Source: an uncultured Lachnospiraceae bacterium
GTDB taxonomy: Bacteria; Bacillota; Clostridia; Lachnospirales; Lachnospiraceae
NCBI GenBank assembly: GCA_910586315.1
Contig: CAJUIP010000019.1
Location: 6,954-70,953, forward strand
Length of the DNA: 64,000 nt
Direction of reading: 5' to 3'
Of this stretch, positions 50,878 to 59,526 are shown one piece after another. A program made the translations under genes and the position numbers. How positions within the stretch are numbered: the first letter of the stretch is position 1; each line of letters opens with the position of its first letter. The notes beneath the pieces are model-generated. The model was not told the origin of the DNA. It made no database searches and worked only from the letters and a program-made list of their open reading frames with translations.

Positions 50878-50950
50878 AGAGCATGTCAGAAAATTCCTTT
50901 TCACAAACTGGAGCGTGCAGATAATGGGAATGAATTTTCAAACATGCTAT
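50878..50950 (+). repeat. Dispersed palindromic repeat, family 1, copy 3 (internally deleted)
   Basis: Only the ends are kept: AGAGCATGTCAGAAAAT on the left, and the right 40 bases, which match the right end of copy 2 (GCGTGCAGATAATGGGAATG, then ATTTTCAAACATGCTAT). About 90 central bases are missing compared with copies 1 and 2. It lies in the 5' leader of the DUF1576 gene. Confidence 0.85.
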
Positions 50951-50993
50951 AGCATCTTATACATAAAAGCCTCAAAATATGGAGGAATTCCAA

Positions 50994-52469
50994 ATGGAGA
51001 AAAGACGAGTCAAAAACAGCCGGATCATTAATGGAATCGCATTTTTCTTTTCTGTATTTTTTCTCCTGTCTGCTCTGGTGGCAGCCTTTTACACTGGTGA
51101 GTTCGGGAGTGTGTTTTATGACTGGTATCTGATTATGATTTCTCCATGCCCTCTGGTTACCGACTATCTGGCCATAGGCGGCCTGGCGAGCGCCATGTTA
51201 AATGCCGGTGCCTGCGGTATGTCCTGTTTTCTGTTCATGATCTTTTTAAAGGGAAACTCTCATGCAAATACGCTGGCTGGCTACTTTCTTGTGGTGGCCC
51301 ACTGCTTTTACGGCCTGAATTTTCTCAACATGTGGCCCTGTTTTCTGGCCCCCTTCCTCTACTTCAGGCTGAAGCAGCTGGACTACAAAAATAATCTCCA
51401 TGTCTGTATGTTTGCCACCTCCTTCGGACCTTTCATCAGTGAATTTCTGTTCCGGTATACGTTAAAGGATACTCCTGTCTTCGGGCAGGCCAGTCTGACC
51501 TTTTCCGGAGTGCTCCTGGCCCTTTTATTCTCCGCCGCACTGGGCTTTGTGATTCCGGCTATTCTGCCCGGCGCCAGGGCCTGGCACAAGGGATACAACC
51601 TCTATAACGGCGGTCTGGCCTTTGGACTCTTCGGATTTCTGGTTTTTAACTTTATGTACAAAACCATGGGAATCAAGCCGCCCGCAAGCCCCCGGTACAT
51701 CAACCCCATCTATGACAGCTTTGGACATTCCTACCGGGCGTACGGAACGGTTTTCTTCCTGATTATATTTTCCGCCTGCATTTTTTCCGGCTTTTTCTTA
51801 AACGGCAAAAGCTTCCGGGGCTACGTCCATCTTATAAAGGATACAGGATATGTCAGCAACTTCGCGGATAAATACGGCATGCCCCTCTGTCTTATCAACA
51901 TTGGCATCTACGGGCTTTTCTTTCTTCTCTACATTAATCTGGTGATATTTTTTACAGAGGGCGCGGGCTTCACAGGGCCCACCATCGGCGTCATTTTAGC
52001 CGCCCTGACCTTCACGGCTATGGGACAGCACCCAAGAAACGTATGGCCCATCCTGGCCGGTTACCAGCTTTTATACATTACTACGATTTTCCTCTGCTCC
52101 ATCAGCCACGGGGAACTGACCTGGTCCATATCCACTCAGGGATACATAAACGGCGTCGCCTTCGCCACCGGACTCTGCCCTATTGTAGGGCGCTATGGAA
52201 TCCGCGCCGGACTGGCTGCCGGATTCATGTGCGCCTCCATGTGCACGGCCACCAGCGCGCTCCACGGCGGTTTTGTTCTCTACAACGGCGGCTTTACCGC
52301 AGGAATTACCGCCTTAATTCTTCTGCCGATACTGGAACATTATGTCCCCACGGTCCGGGAACAGATGAAGAGCCAGTCCAAGCTCCTGAAAACCATGATT
52401 GCCCTGGATGAAACCTCTTCTGTAAGAAAAAAACAGAGCCAGGATTCCCATGGCTCTGCCGTACATTGA
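50994..52469 (+). CDS. DUF1576 membrane protein
   Basis: From the ATG at 50994 (GGAGGAATTCC upstream) the protein has 491 residues with about twelve hydrophobic segments, including a pair of similar stretches: VTDYLAIGGLASAMLNAGAC in the first half and VAFATGLCPIVGRYGIRAGL in the second. These and HGGFVLYNGGFTAGITALIL fit DUF1576, a family of probable transporters with internal duplication found in gut clostridia. The substrate is not known. The gene is monocistronic and convergent with trmO, whose stop lies only seven bases beyond. Confidence 0.85.
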   Translation: MEKRRVKNSRIINGIAFFFSVFFLLSALVAAFYTGEFGSVFYDWYLIMISPCPLVTDYLAIGGLASAMLNAGACGMSCFLFMIFLKGNSHANTLAGYFLVVAHCFYGLNFLNMWPCFLAPFLYFRLKQLDYKNNLHVCMFATSFGPFISEFLFRYTLKDTPVFGQASLTFSGVLLALLFSAALGFVIPAILPGARAWHKGYNLYNGGLAFGLFGFLVFNFMYKTMGIKPPASPRYINPIYDSFGHSYRAYGTVFFLIIFSACIFSGFFLNGKSFRGYVHLIKDTGYVSNFADKYGMPLCLINIGIYGLFFLLYINLVIFFTEGAGFTGPTIGVILAALTFTAMGQHPRNVWPILAGYQLLYITTIFLCSISHGELTWSISTQGYINGVAFATGLCPIVGRYGIRAGLAAGFMCASMCTATSALHGGFVLYNGGFTAGITALILLPILEHYVPTVREQMKSQSKLLKTMIALDETSSVRKKQSQDSHGSAVH

Positions 52470-52475
52470 TTTCTT

Positions 52476-53207
52476 TCATTTTTTGACTTTTTCGATACTC
52501 TTTACCGTGAGAATCTGATTTTTCACGGTAAATTTTATTTCATACCCTGCAAACTCCATTCCATACACCCGTTCCGGGTCATTCTGGTAGGACGGTCTGG
52601 GATCATGTGCCAGGACGGACATGAGAGGAGCTCTCTTTTCTTCCTCCACAACCTCCAGCCATGGCTCCCCGGCTTCCACCGTCAGCCCATACGCTCTGGT
52701 ATGGTCCGTAAATCCTCCGGAAGCTTCGGGATGGCTGTCCACAAAAGGGAGGTATGGCTTGATATCATAGATGGGAGTCCCATCCATCAAATCGGCGCCA
52801 GACACGCACAGCACAGGCCCCTGCTCTTTCCGAAACTCTACCGCATCCAGCCGGACACAGGACAGCCCCACCGCATTGGGCCTGAATGGTGAGCGGGTGG
52901 CAAACACGCCTTTTCTTTCATTTCCTCCCAGTCTCGGAGGGCGCACCGTCGCAGACCAGCCGTCCCGCACAGCCTCCGAAAATTCCCAGATCAGCCAAAT
53001 ATGGGAGAATTCCTCAATTCCCCTCAAAGCATCGGGATTTCGGTATTCTTTTTCAAATACAATTTCCGCTTTCAAATCTTCAATAAGGCCGCTCTGCCTA
53101 GGAATTCCGAATTTTGTCGGAAAATCCGTGTGGATTCTGGCGATTACATGAAAATACCGGTGCTCAGGCAACCCCTTACCGTTCTGGTCTCCAGGCCTTC
53201 TATCCAT
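52476..53207 (-). CDS. trmO: tRNA m6t6A37 methyltransferase TrmO
   Basis: The 243-residue protein matches TrmO (formerly TsaA/YaeB). It shows YFHVIARIHTDFPTKFGIPR at the start, VFEKEYRNPDALRGIEEFSH, VRPPRLGGNERKGVFATRSP with FRPNAVGLSCVRL (SAM-binding core), and LMDGTPIYDIKPYLPFVD. The enzyme methylates N6 of threonylcarbamoyladenosine at position 37 of tRNA-Thr. A C-terminal extension (about 165-240) is normal for the family. The start overlaps the end of the upstream dehydrogenase gene by eight bases. Confidence 0.95.
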   Translation of the reverse strand: MDRRPGDQNGKGLPEHRYFHVIARIHTDFPTKFGIPRQSGLIEDLKAEIVFEKEYRNPDALRGIEEFSHIWLIWEFSEAVRDGWSATVRPPRLGGNERKGVFATRSPFRPNAVGLSCVRLDAVEFRKEQGPVLCVSGADLMDGTPIYDIKPYLPFVDSHPEASGGFTDHTRAYGLTVEAGEPWLEVVEEEKRAPLMSVLAHDPRPSYQNDPERVYGMEFAGYEIKFTVKNQILTVKSIEKVKK

Positions 53208-54264
53208 TTATTTTTTCCAAAATCGCGTCGCCCACCTGTGAGGTGGAGGAGGTTCCAAAAAGATCCGGCGTCAGGCATCTGCCATCCTCCAGTACTGCCT
53301 CGATGGCGTCTAACACCTTCTTTCCCCAGTCCTCATGGCCAAAGGAATCCAGCATCTGGGACGCTGCCCATACGGATGCCATGGGATTTGCGATTCCCTT
53401 TCCGGCAATGTCAGGCGCTGAACCGTGAATGGGCTCAAACATGGACGGATACTTCCGCTCCGGATTCAGGTTCGCTCCGGCAGCCAGACCCATTCCGCCG
53501 GAAATGGCCGCCCCCAGATCAGTCAGAATATCTCCGAATAAGTTGCTGGTCACCACCACTTCGAAGCGCCCGGGATCTTTCACCATAAACATGCTGGCGG
53601 CATCCACCAGATAAGAATGTGTTTCCACATCCGGATACTCCCCTCCGACCTCTTTAAAAATCTGGTCCCAGAAAACCATGGAATAGTTGAGGGCATTTCC
53701 CTTACTGATGCTGGTCAGACTGCGTTTTTCCTTTCTTGCGGTCTCATAGGCGTAGCGGATAATCCTCTCGCATCCCACTCTGGAAAAAACGCCGTCCTGA
53801 ATGACTACCTCATTGGGCTTGTTTTTAAACAGCCAGCTTCCGCTTCCGGCATATTCGCCCTCGCTGTTTTCCCGGATAAAGGTCATATTGATATCTTCCC
53901 GGGCCACATCCTTTAAGGGGCAGGGGGCGCCCTTCAAAAGCTTCACCGGACGCAGATTCACATACTGGTCAAAATTTTTACGAATTGTCAGCAAAAGATC
54001 CCAGAGAGAAATATGATCCGGCACTCCGGGATACCCCACCGCTCCCAGATAAATGGCATCATATTCCTTTAAAATTTCGATTCCGTCTTCCGGCATCATC
54101 CGGCCGTTTTTCAGATAATATTCACAGCCCCAGGGAAACCAGGTATCTTCAAACTGAAACCGGCCGGAAAGCTCCGATACCCGCTTTAACACCTTCATTC
54201 CCTCACGAAGCACCTCAGGTCCTACGCCGTCTCCGGGAATCACCGCGATTTTGTATGTATCCAT
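53200..54264 (-). CDS. Tartrate/D-malate-type dehydrogenase (isocitrate/isopropylmalate dehydrogenase family)
   Basis: The 354-residue enzyme has the beta-decarboxylating dehydrogenase signature: KIAVIPGDGVGPEVL near the N-terminus, YVNLRPVKLLKG (substrate arginine), FIRENSEGEYAGSG (ENSEGEY is typical of tartrate/D-malate dehydrogenases), the catalytic Tyr/Lys region (IIRYAYETA, SLTSISKGNALNYS), and the metal Asp segment TSNLFGDILTDLGAAISGGM with FEPIHGSAPDIAGKG. The NAD-binding residues suggest NAD use. GGAGTGAAGG precedes the ATG. It is upstream of trmO in an overlapping pair without a functional link. LeuB is less likely because leuCD are absent and the ENSEGEY motif is different. Confidence 0.87.
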   Translation of the reverse strand: MDTYKIAVIPGDGVGPEVLREGMKVLKRVSELSGRFQFEDTWFPWGCEYYLKNGRMMPEDGIEILKEYDAIYLGAVGYPGVPDHISLWDLLLTIRKNFDQYVNLRPVKLLKGAPCPLKDVAREDINMTFIRENSEGEYAGSGSWLFKNKPNEVVIQDGVFSRVGCERIIRYAYETARKEKRSLTSISKGNALNYSMVFWDQIFKEVGGEYPDVETHSYLVDAASMFMVKDPGRFEVVVTSNLFGDILTDLGAAISGGMGLAAGANLNPERKYPSMFEPIHGSAPDIAGKGIANPMASVWAASQMLDSFGHEDWGKKVLDAIEAVLEDGRCLTPDLFGTSSTSQVGDAILEKING

Positions 54265-54486
54265 CCTTCACTCCTCCATTTTTGGTTTTCGAACTCTTTT
54301 GTACTCCTGCAGTTTGTTTTGTACCCCCACAATTTTTTCGCACCTTCACAGTTACCGATATATCCGCGGCCGCCGTGCCGTTGGAACTCCCCCATTCAAT
54401 CCCTTTCTGTTTCAGTAAGGACGTTTTTTTAAAGTACAGCGGGAAAGCAGACCAGCGAAACGTGAGGTTAATGAAACCGGCTTGTA

Positions 54487-55221
54487 CTAATTTTCTTTTA
54501 TATGATACAGCGACCAGGCACGGATGTTGATCGTCTCCACCGCCAGACCGCAGTATTCACAGAATTTAGCTCCCAGATTCCTTAAGGGCGCTCCGCAGTT
54601 GGGACAATTCACTCCGATCACTTTCATCGTTTCCGGAAGCTTTTCCACATCCTGAACATACACCCACTCCATGTCATAACGGGTCTGTTTCTTTTTAAGC
54701 TCCGGCTCCTCTTCCCCTTTTTCCCATCTGGCATATCGGTACTCCACTGCCGACTGAAATACCACGGTACAGCATCCGGCTCCTTTTTCGTATCTGGAAA
54801 TCGCAGACTGATGAATCCTTATATTTTGAAATTTAACCCGGACTCCCTGCCTCTTATCATCCTCAATCCGCAGGCGGATCTGATCTCTCAAATCTGGAGA
54901 CGCGTTTTTTAAACAGGCCATGTCCTGGCTTTCCACAGCGGCAAGGGCCTCTTTTAGCTGATTCTCCGATTTCTGCCGGAATTCCTCATAAGAAAACTCC
55001 GGAAAATCCCTGATAATTCTCGGAAGACAAAGCCTTGTCATCGCCGATACGGATTTAGGCCTTTCTTCCGCCAGCTCCCCCTGTTTTTTTATTCCCTCGA
55101 TCAGAGAATCCGTTCCAAAGGCCGCCCTGGAAATCCGCCTCAGCTTCCACCGAATATAAAACACACCAATTCCGGCTCCCGTCATCAGAACCAAAAGACC
55201 AGTTAAAATACCTTCTTTCAT
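54487..55221 (-). CDS. Membrane-anchored zinc-ribbon protein with Tim44-like domain
   Basis: The 244-residue protein has an N-terminal membrane helix (about 4-22), a Tim44-like/NTF2-type alpha-beta domain (about 70-195: RIIRDFPEFSYEEFRQKSEN, VRVKFQNIRIHQSAIS, YDMEWVYVQ) and a C-terminal zinc ribbon (CPNCGAPLRNLGAKFCEYCG, about 210-229). Similar proteins are common in Bacillota with no known function; the domain may bind lipids or a partner at the membrane. Its start overlaps the stop of the patatin gene (ATGA), so the two are coupled and may work together on the membrane. Confidence 0.8.
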   Translation of the reverse strand: MKEGILTGLLVLMTGAGIGVFYIRWKLRRISRAAFGTDSLIEGIKKQGELAEERPKSVSAMTRLCLPRIIRDFPEFSYEEFRQKSENQLKEALAAVESQDMACLKNASPDLRDQIRLRIEDDKRQGVRVKFQNIRIHQSAISRYEKGAGCCTVVFQSAVEYRYARWEKGEEEPELKKKQTRYDMEWVYVQDVEKLPETMKVIGVNCPNCGAPLRNLGAKFCEYCGLAVETINIRAWSLYHIKEN

Positions 55222-56102
55222 AAGATATCCTCCAAACCGGTCTCAAGCCAGGAAACCAGGCTTTCCATACAGCCTTTGGCATCCTGGTATCCGTTTTCAT
55301 ATGTTCCGATAATCTCGTCTCCATTGTGGGACATTCGCCCGATGGTCAGAGCCTTTGACGGGCGGATTACAAAAATTTTTCCCGCCGCCTCCAGCCGCTC
55401 AATCTCTTTTAACTCCTCATTGTATACCTTTGGGCGATTTTCCAGAGCTTTTGCAAACTCCGGATACTTTCGGAAAAACCGCCTGGCCATGGCGGAACGG
55501 CTCTCTTTTTTCACATAGCCCTTTTCTCTGGTGAGGACCACCACATTCCTCTTAAAGCCCATGTCCATAAAGGCCCTTACGGGGATACTGTCGGCACAAC
55601 CGCCGTCCAGAAGCTTTTTTCCATCCGCCTCCACGATCTTTGACACATAAGGAAGAGAAGCCGAAGCCCGCATGCAGTCAATCTGGGTCCTCATATCCTC
55701 AATTTTAATATATTCTGCTTTTCCGGTTTCCACATTCGTACAAGTTACGTAAAACTCTGTCTGGGATTTTTGAAAAGCATCATAATCGTAAGGATCCAGT
55801 ACCTCCGGCAGATCATGGTAACAAAATTTCTCATCCACCAGATTTCCGGTGCGGAAAAAATTCCAGTAGCTCATAAACCGCTTATCCCTGTAATATTTTT
55901 TATAATAGCGGATGCTTCTTCCTTTCTGCCCGGAAACAAAAGAGCACCCATGGATGGCTCCGGCGGAAACACCAATCACACCGTCAAAGGTAATCTGACT
56001 CTCCATGAATGCATCTAGGACCCCAGCCGTATAAATACCGCGCATGCCGCCGCCTTCCAGCACCAGACCTGTCTTTTCTCCGTTTTCCATGCTGCTTTCC
56101 AT
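55218..56102 (-). CDS. Patatin-like phospholipase
   Basis: The protein (294 residues from the ATG at 56102, after GGAGGACAGC) has the patatin catalytic pattern: an oxyanion-hole GGGMRGIYTAG, the nucleophile elbow GVSAGA and the Asp motif LDGGCADSIPV. Other matches to the RssA/YqhO-like group are NFFRTGNLVDEKFCYHDLPE and RASASLPYVSKIVE. It is probably a serine lipid acyl hydrolase. It is the first gene of a two-gene unit with the zinc-ribbon membrane protein. There is no signal peptide. Confidence 0.9.
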   Translation of the reverse strand: MESSMENGEKTGLVLEGGGMRGIYTAGVLDAFMESQITFDGVIGVSAGAIHGCSFVSGQKGRSIRYYKKYYRDKRFMSYWNFFRTGNLVDEKFCYHDLPEVLDPYDYDAFQKSQTEFYVTCTNVETGKAEYIKIEDMRTQIDCMRASASLPYVSKIVEADGKKLLDGGCADSIPVRAFMDMGFKRNVVVLTREKGYVKKESRSAMARRFFRKYPEFAKALENRPKVYNEELKEIERLEAAGKIFVIRPSKALTIGRMSHNGDEIIGTYENGYQDAKGCMESLVSWLETGLEDIL

Positions 56103-56204
56103 GCTGTCCTCCACTCCTCTACCAGTCTGATTCCCATATATCCACTGATTTCCATATGTTTATTATTCTATCTCATTATCTCCTTCAAGTCAAGAAACCA
56201 GAAA

Positions 56205-56234
56205 GCACCTCTTGTCCGTTTCCCGCATATTATA
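56205..56234 (+). promoter_or_regulatory. Sigma-K-like promoter of the Cys-Pro-rich gene
   Basis: GCAC (56205-56208), a 17-base spacer and CATATTATA (56226-56234) match the mother-cell sigma-K pattern (-35 containing AC, -10 CATANNNTA). It lies 32 bases upstream of the ATG. No sigma-A pair is evident here. Confidence 0.5.
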
Positions 56235-56265
56235 CAGCATATCGAATATCTAAAGGAGTTACCCC

Positions 56266-56469
56266 ATGCCAAATACTTTTAATCATGCATTCCAAAACAA
56301 TCCCATACAAGAACAGCAAAACCGCCGCCCCTGGGGCTGCCCTCCATGTCCTCCATGCCCTCCCCAGCGCTGCCCTCCATGTCCTCCCCAGCGCTGCCCT
56401 GGCAACCCCTGGGGCAACAGACCCGGGAATAACTGGAACAATCCAGGCAGCAACTGGCCCTGGAGATAG
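56266..56469 (+). CDS. 67-residue Cys-Pro-rich protein, putative spore surface protein
   Basis: AAAGGAGTTACCCC just before the ATG supports translation. The sequence has an Asn/Gln-rich head, a central CPPCPPCPPQRCPPCPPQRC array (about residues 25-44) with repeated CPP triplets, and an Asn/Gly/Pro/Trp tail (NPGSNWPWR). Its composition resembles small cysteine-rich coat and exosporium proteins of spore formers; no conserved domain is visible. The upstream sigma-K-like promoter fits late mother-cell expression. The cysteines could form disulfide cross-links or bind metal. It is convergent with the oxidoreductase gene. Confidence 0.65.
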   Translation: MPNTFNHAFQNNPIQEQQNRRPWGCPPCPPCPPQRCPPCPPQRCPGNPWGNRPGNNWNNPGSNWPWR

Positions 56470-56511
56470 ATCCGGCCCTTTCTCTGCATAACAGTTCTCA
56501 ATGTCCTGATG

Positions 56512-57405
56512 TCAACACATTGCCGCTGCATGGATTCCTGCAATTGCACCGTCTGCAGCGGCAGTGGCTACCTGTCTCACCTTTTTCACCCGGATATCTC
56601 CTGCTGCAAATACTCCCGGAATTTCTGTCTGCATGGAATCATCAACCGGAATATATCCTTCGTCCAGTTTTAATTCTGTGTACATTTGTGTGTTTGGAAT
56701 GATACCAGCATATACAAACACCCCGCATTCCGCATCTTTTACTATCTGCTTCTTTCCGCTTTTGTTATCGGTTAATTCCAGTTCCTCCACGGATTCCTTT
56801 CCATACACGGCAGTAAGACTTACATGCGGCATAATCTCGATATTATTATGGGAAGCGATCTTATCTTTAAATTCCTGTATGCAAACAAGTTCCTCTTCCA
56901 CACAGACAATGATCACCTTACGCGCTGTTTGAGCCAGGTAAAGAGCTTCCTTTACCGCTCCATCAGCTCCGCCGATGACATAAACGTTCCTGCCCTTATA
57001 AGCCAAACCATCTTTCGGCGCATTCAACCTGACCCCTTTTAAGTTTTCTCCGGGAATACCCAGCATACGGCCGGAACCTCCATTTGCCAAAATTAAAGTT
57101 TTCGATTCATAGGTATTCTCACCCGTTATCACTTTTTTTGTCCGTCCGGAAAGCCTCGTCTCTTTCACATTTTCATAGCGAATTTCCACACCGGCATCAA
57201 GCGCCTGCCTTTTCATCCTCTCAGCAAAGATTCTTCCCGTTTCCTCCTGCCCGATCGCCATATAGTGTGTAACTGTGGATACCGTTCCAATCAAACCTCC
57301 CACCTGCGTCTTTTCCAGCACCAAAACCTTTTTTCCTCTGCTTTTCCCATAAACAGCCGCGCTGATGCCGGCCGGCCCCGCGCCGATTATAATTATGTCG
57401 TACAT
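56512..57405 (-). CDS. Thioredoxin-reductase-like FAD/NAD(P) oxidoreductase without the CxxC pair
   Basis: From the ATG at 57405 (CAGGAGGTTTTGG upstream) the protein has 297 residues. It shows the FAD motif DIIIIGAGPAGISAAVYGKS, an NAD(P)-binding VYVIGGADGAVKEAL and the FAD-closing motif GVFAAGDIR followed by QVATAAADGAIAG. In thioredoxin reductase the redox CxxC lies just before the NADPH domain strand; here that stretch reads RLNAPKDGLAYKG, with no cysteine. It therefore cannot reduce thioredoxin by the usual route. It may be a ferredoxin/flavodoxin-NAD(P) reductase-like or another flavin oxidoreductase. A flavodoxin-like gene follows upstream on the same strand. Confidence 0.85.
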   Translation of the reverse strand: MYDIIIIGAGPAGISAAVYGKSRGKKVLVLEKTQVGGLIGTVSTVTHYMAIGQEETGRIFAERMKRQALDAGVEIRYENVKETRLSGRTKKVITGENTYESKTLILANGGSGRMLGIPGENLKGVRLNAPKDGLAYKGRNVYVIGGADGAVKEALYLAQTARKVIIVCVEEELVCIQEFKDKIASHNNIEIMPHVSLTAVYGKESVEELELTDNKSGKKQIVKDAECGVFVYAGIIPNTQMYTELKLDEGYIPVDDSMQTEIPGVFAAGDIRVKKVRQVATAAADGAIAGIHAAAMC

Positions 57406-57479
57406 TTCCAAAACCTCCTGTGCTCCCAGAATCCATTGCCTTCTGTCTGTCCGAACACGATTCAGAACATAGCAGTTCA

Positions 57480-57607
57480 GAACTGTTACCTCTGAACGAT
57501 TCTTCTTCACGTTTTATGTTGAAAACACAGTTATATTTTTACTCTTTTTAAATATATTATTCAGAAGCGTTCCCGCGCCACAATCCATTTGTAAGCGGTA
57601 ACAGTTC
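57480..57607. repeat. Inverted repeat in the leader of the oxidoreductase gene
   Basis: GAACTGTTACC (57480-57490) and GGTAACAGTTC (57597-57607) are perfect 11-bp inverted repeats 106 bases apart. They share AACAGTTC/GAACTGTT with the termini of family 2 copy A. Between them the sequence is A/T-rich with no gene. The 57406-57691 gap holds nothing else I can support. Confidence 0.5.
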
Positions 57608-57691
57608 AGAGACCCTCTTAATTGTTATATAACATGCAAAGAGCGGGGGCGCTTTGGAAATATATGCAAAAGTGAGACGGCAGAAAGCTTT

Positions 57692-58273
57692 TCACAGGTA
57701 AATTGTTTTTCCAAATTCATACGCTTCCTGTAAGTGATTCGTTTTATCAATTTGAGGTTTTCCATTTGAACTGCCGCAGCCCCCGGCCAGCAGCATGCCT
57801 TTGTCATGGAATCCAATATAATTGATTATCGTAAATTTATAATAAGAAACCGCTTGTTCATATGTCCAAAAATAATTATCCGCTGAAGTCATCAGCAATG
57901 CAGCATCCTTAACCGGATATTTTTCATAACGCCCCAGCGGCGGATGATCATCCGCTTCCGCAATACAATAGAAGCGTTCTATGAATGCCTTTAATTGGGA
58001 TGATATGGTCCAGAAAAACAATGGGGAAGCAAATACAATTAAATCGGCCTCTTTGATTTTTGGAACGATTCCATTAAAATCATCTTTCTGCACACAGGGC
58101 TTTCCATATCGGCAGGCATTGCATCCCATACATCCTTTTACAGTCAGTTCATGCAACGAAAGTATCTCAACGTTATGTCCGGCTTCCACAGCGCCTTTTA
58201 CAAAAGCATCTGCTAATTGTTTTGTGTTTCCATTTGCCCGGCCACCGCCAAGGACGACTAATATATTTTTCAT
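57692..58273 (-). CDS. Flavodoxin-like NAD(P)H-dependent oxidoreductase
   Basis: From the ATG at 58273 (GGAGGGAATA upstream) the protein has 193 residues with the flavodoxin-like fold: NILVVLGGGRANGNTKQLAD (FMN phosphate loop), then VKGCMGCNACRYGKPCVQKD, a Cys-rich loop typical of iron-sulfur flavoproteins and related reductases, ADLIVFASPLFFWTISSQLK and a C-terminal FAD-like loop. The four cysteines may bind an iron-sulfur cluster or form disulfides. The substrate may be a quinone or other small acceptor. The neighbouring gene 290 bases on is the TrxR-like protein, which could supply electrons (inference). Confidence 0.87.
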   Translation of the reverse strand: MKNILVVLGGGRANGNTKQLADAFVKGAVEAGHNVEILSLHELTVKGCMGCNACRYGKPCVQKDDFNGIVPKIKEADLIVFASPLFFWTISSQLKAFIERFYCIAEADDHPPLGRYEKYPVKDAALLMTSADNYFWTYEQAVSYYKFTIINYIGFHDKGMLLAGGCGSSNGKPQIDKTNHLQEAYEFGKTIYL

Positions 58274-58531
58274 TATTCCCTCCAAAACTCCCGTATTTGT
58301 TTCCATCATTCATAACAGATGCCTATACAAAAATCATCTGCCGTAACTTCCGTATAGCGGAAACAGCCTCGCAGATTTATCCGGACGGCTGCCTGTATTT
58401 TTTGTCCCGGCCATAGCCACAGCTGCGGTAACGGCCGTTATCATCTCTACAAAAAGCAGGCAGACTCCTTTCCCTCATACCTGATCATGCCGTATCTCAT
58501 TCCAGACTCAATGGTTTGAAGCTGTCCATGC

Positions 58532-59380
58532 TCATTTTTTCTTTGTCACGGGTATCCATACCTCATATTGTGCGTTCTGTGGGTCTGGATTTAAATAAAC
58601 TTCGATATCGGGAGCGTTGGCATATTCATATCCAGAGTCCGGAAGCCACTCCATGATAATCTGCCGCTCTAATTCCTGTATGGACTGGTTCGAACCCGCT
58701 CCAGAAAAGATTGCCCAAGTAGACGCAGGCACGGTATATTCTTCAAACCCACTTCCTGTTTTTGTACTGGAAACAGCAATAAAATATTTCCATTGCTCCT
58801 CATCATTGCAGGCACTCACACCTAAAAGTCCCATTGGCGGCGTATCCATCATTCCTGCTAATTTCTGTATTGTTCCATTTGCGGACGCCTCCTGCCACAT
58901 TTTAGGCACAACCATAAAGTTATTTTCGATTTCCTTATCAAGTGGCGCAGATACACCAAGGATGCGAAATGCTTCTTTTGTTTCAATTCTATAATTCATT
59001 TCTGTCGCTCCTTTCACAGCAATTCTAAACACAATGGGGGAAAAAGACTTCACAGATACGCCCTCGTCTTTCACGGACGACGGAGCAATCCCGTGAAATG
59101 ACTGGAACGCCCTGTTAAAAGCAGTCGGCGAACGGTAGCCGTACCTCTCAGCAATATCAATAATCCTTGCATCTCCACCCTGCAGGTCTACTGCCGCTAA
59201 AGACATTTTTCTTCTCCGGATATACTCTGCCAGAGTGATGCCCGCCATATAGGTAAACATTCTCTGATAGTGATACGTGGAGCAGCAGGCTATCCGCCCA
59301 AGCTGTTCATAGTCAATTTCGCCTGTCAAATGTTCCTCAATATACTTCATGCTTTGGTTTAATCTTTCAACCCATTCCAT
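58532..59380 (-). CDS. AraC-family regulator with GyrI-like effector domain
   Basis: From the ATG at 59380 (GAGGAGGTATCTC upstream) the protein has 282 residues. The N-terminal AraC DNA-binding domain has two helix-turn-helix units (EQLGRIACCSTYHYQRMFTY, AVDLQGGDARIIDIAERYGY, SPTAFNRAFQSFHGIAPSSV). The C-terminal GyrI-like/BmrR-type domain (about 120-280) ends in YEYANAPDIEVYLNPDPQNA and YEVWIPVTKK, with an acidic residue typical of drug or cation binding. It is a Rob/SoxS-like sensor of small hydrophobic compounds. No efflux gene is adjacent; the flavodoxin-like gene follows 260 bases downstream. The 58274-58531 gap shows no supported gene. Confidence 0.9.
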   Translation of the reverse strand: MEWVERLNQSMKYIEEHLTGEIDYEQLGRIACCSTYHYQRMFTYMAGITLAEYIRRRKMSLAAVDLQGGDARIIDIAERYGYRSPTAFNRAFQSFHGIAPSSVKDEGVSVKSFSPIVFRIAVKGATEMNYRIETKEAFRILGVSAPLDKEIENNFMVVPKMWQEASANGTIQKLAGMMDTPPMGLLGVSACNDEEQWKYFIAVSSTKTGSGFEEYTVPASTWAIFSGAGSNQSIQELERQIIMEWLPDSGYEYANAPDIEVYLNPDPQNAQYEVWIPVTKKK

Positions 59381-59526
59381 GAGATACCTCCTCATCCGCA
59401 CATATTGAGTTTTATGGACATAAACTCGTCTTTATTATTATAAGACTTATTCTTAAATTTTTCCTCTCTATCCTTGCACAAAAAAGAGAGATACGGTTAT
59501 TTCATGTTTCCACGTTCTTGGAATTG

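Noticed and set aside
56009..56491. 160-codon frame overlapping the Cys-Pro-rich gene in another phase
   Set aside because: The 67-codon frame has the SD and sigma-K-like promoter; the longer frame begins inside the patatin gene and has no start signal.
58274..58531. Short minus-strand frame reading AVAMAGTKNTGSRPDKSARL
   Set aside because: Only about 36 codons with the SD too far away and no recognisable family; not enough to call a gene or relic.
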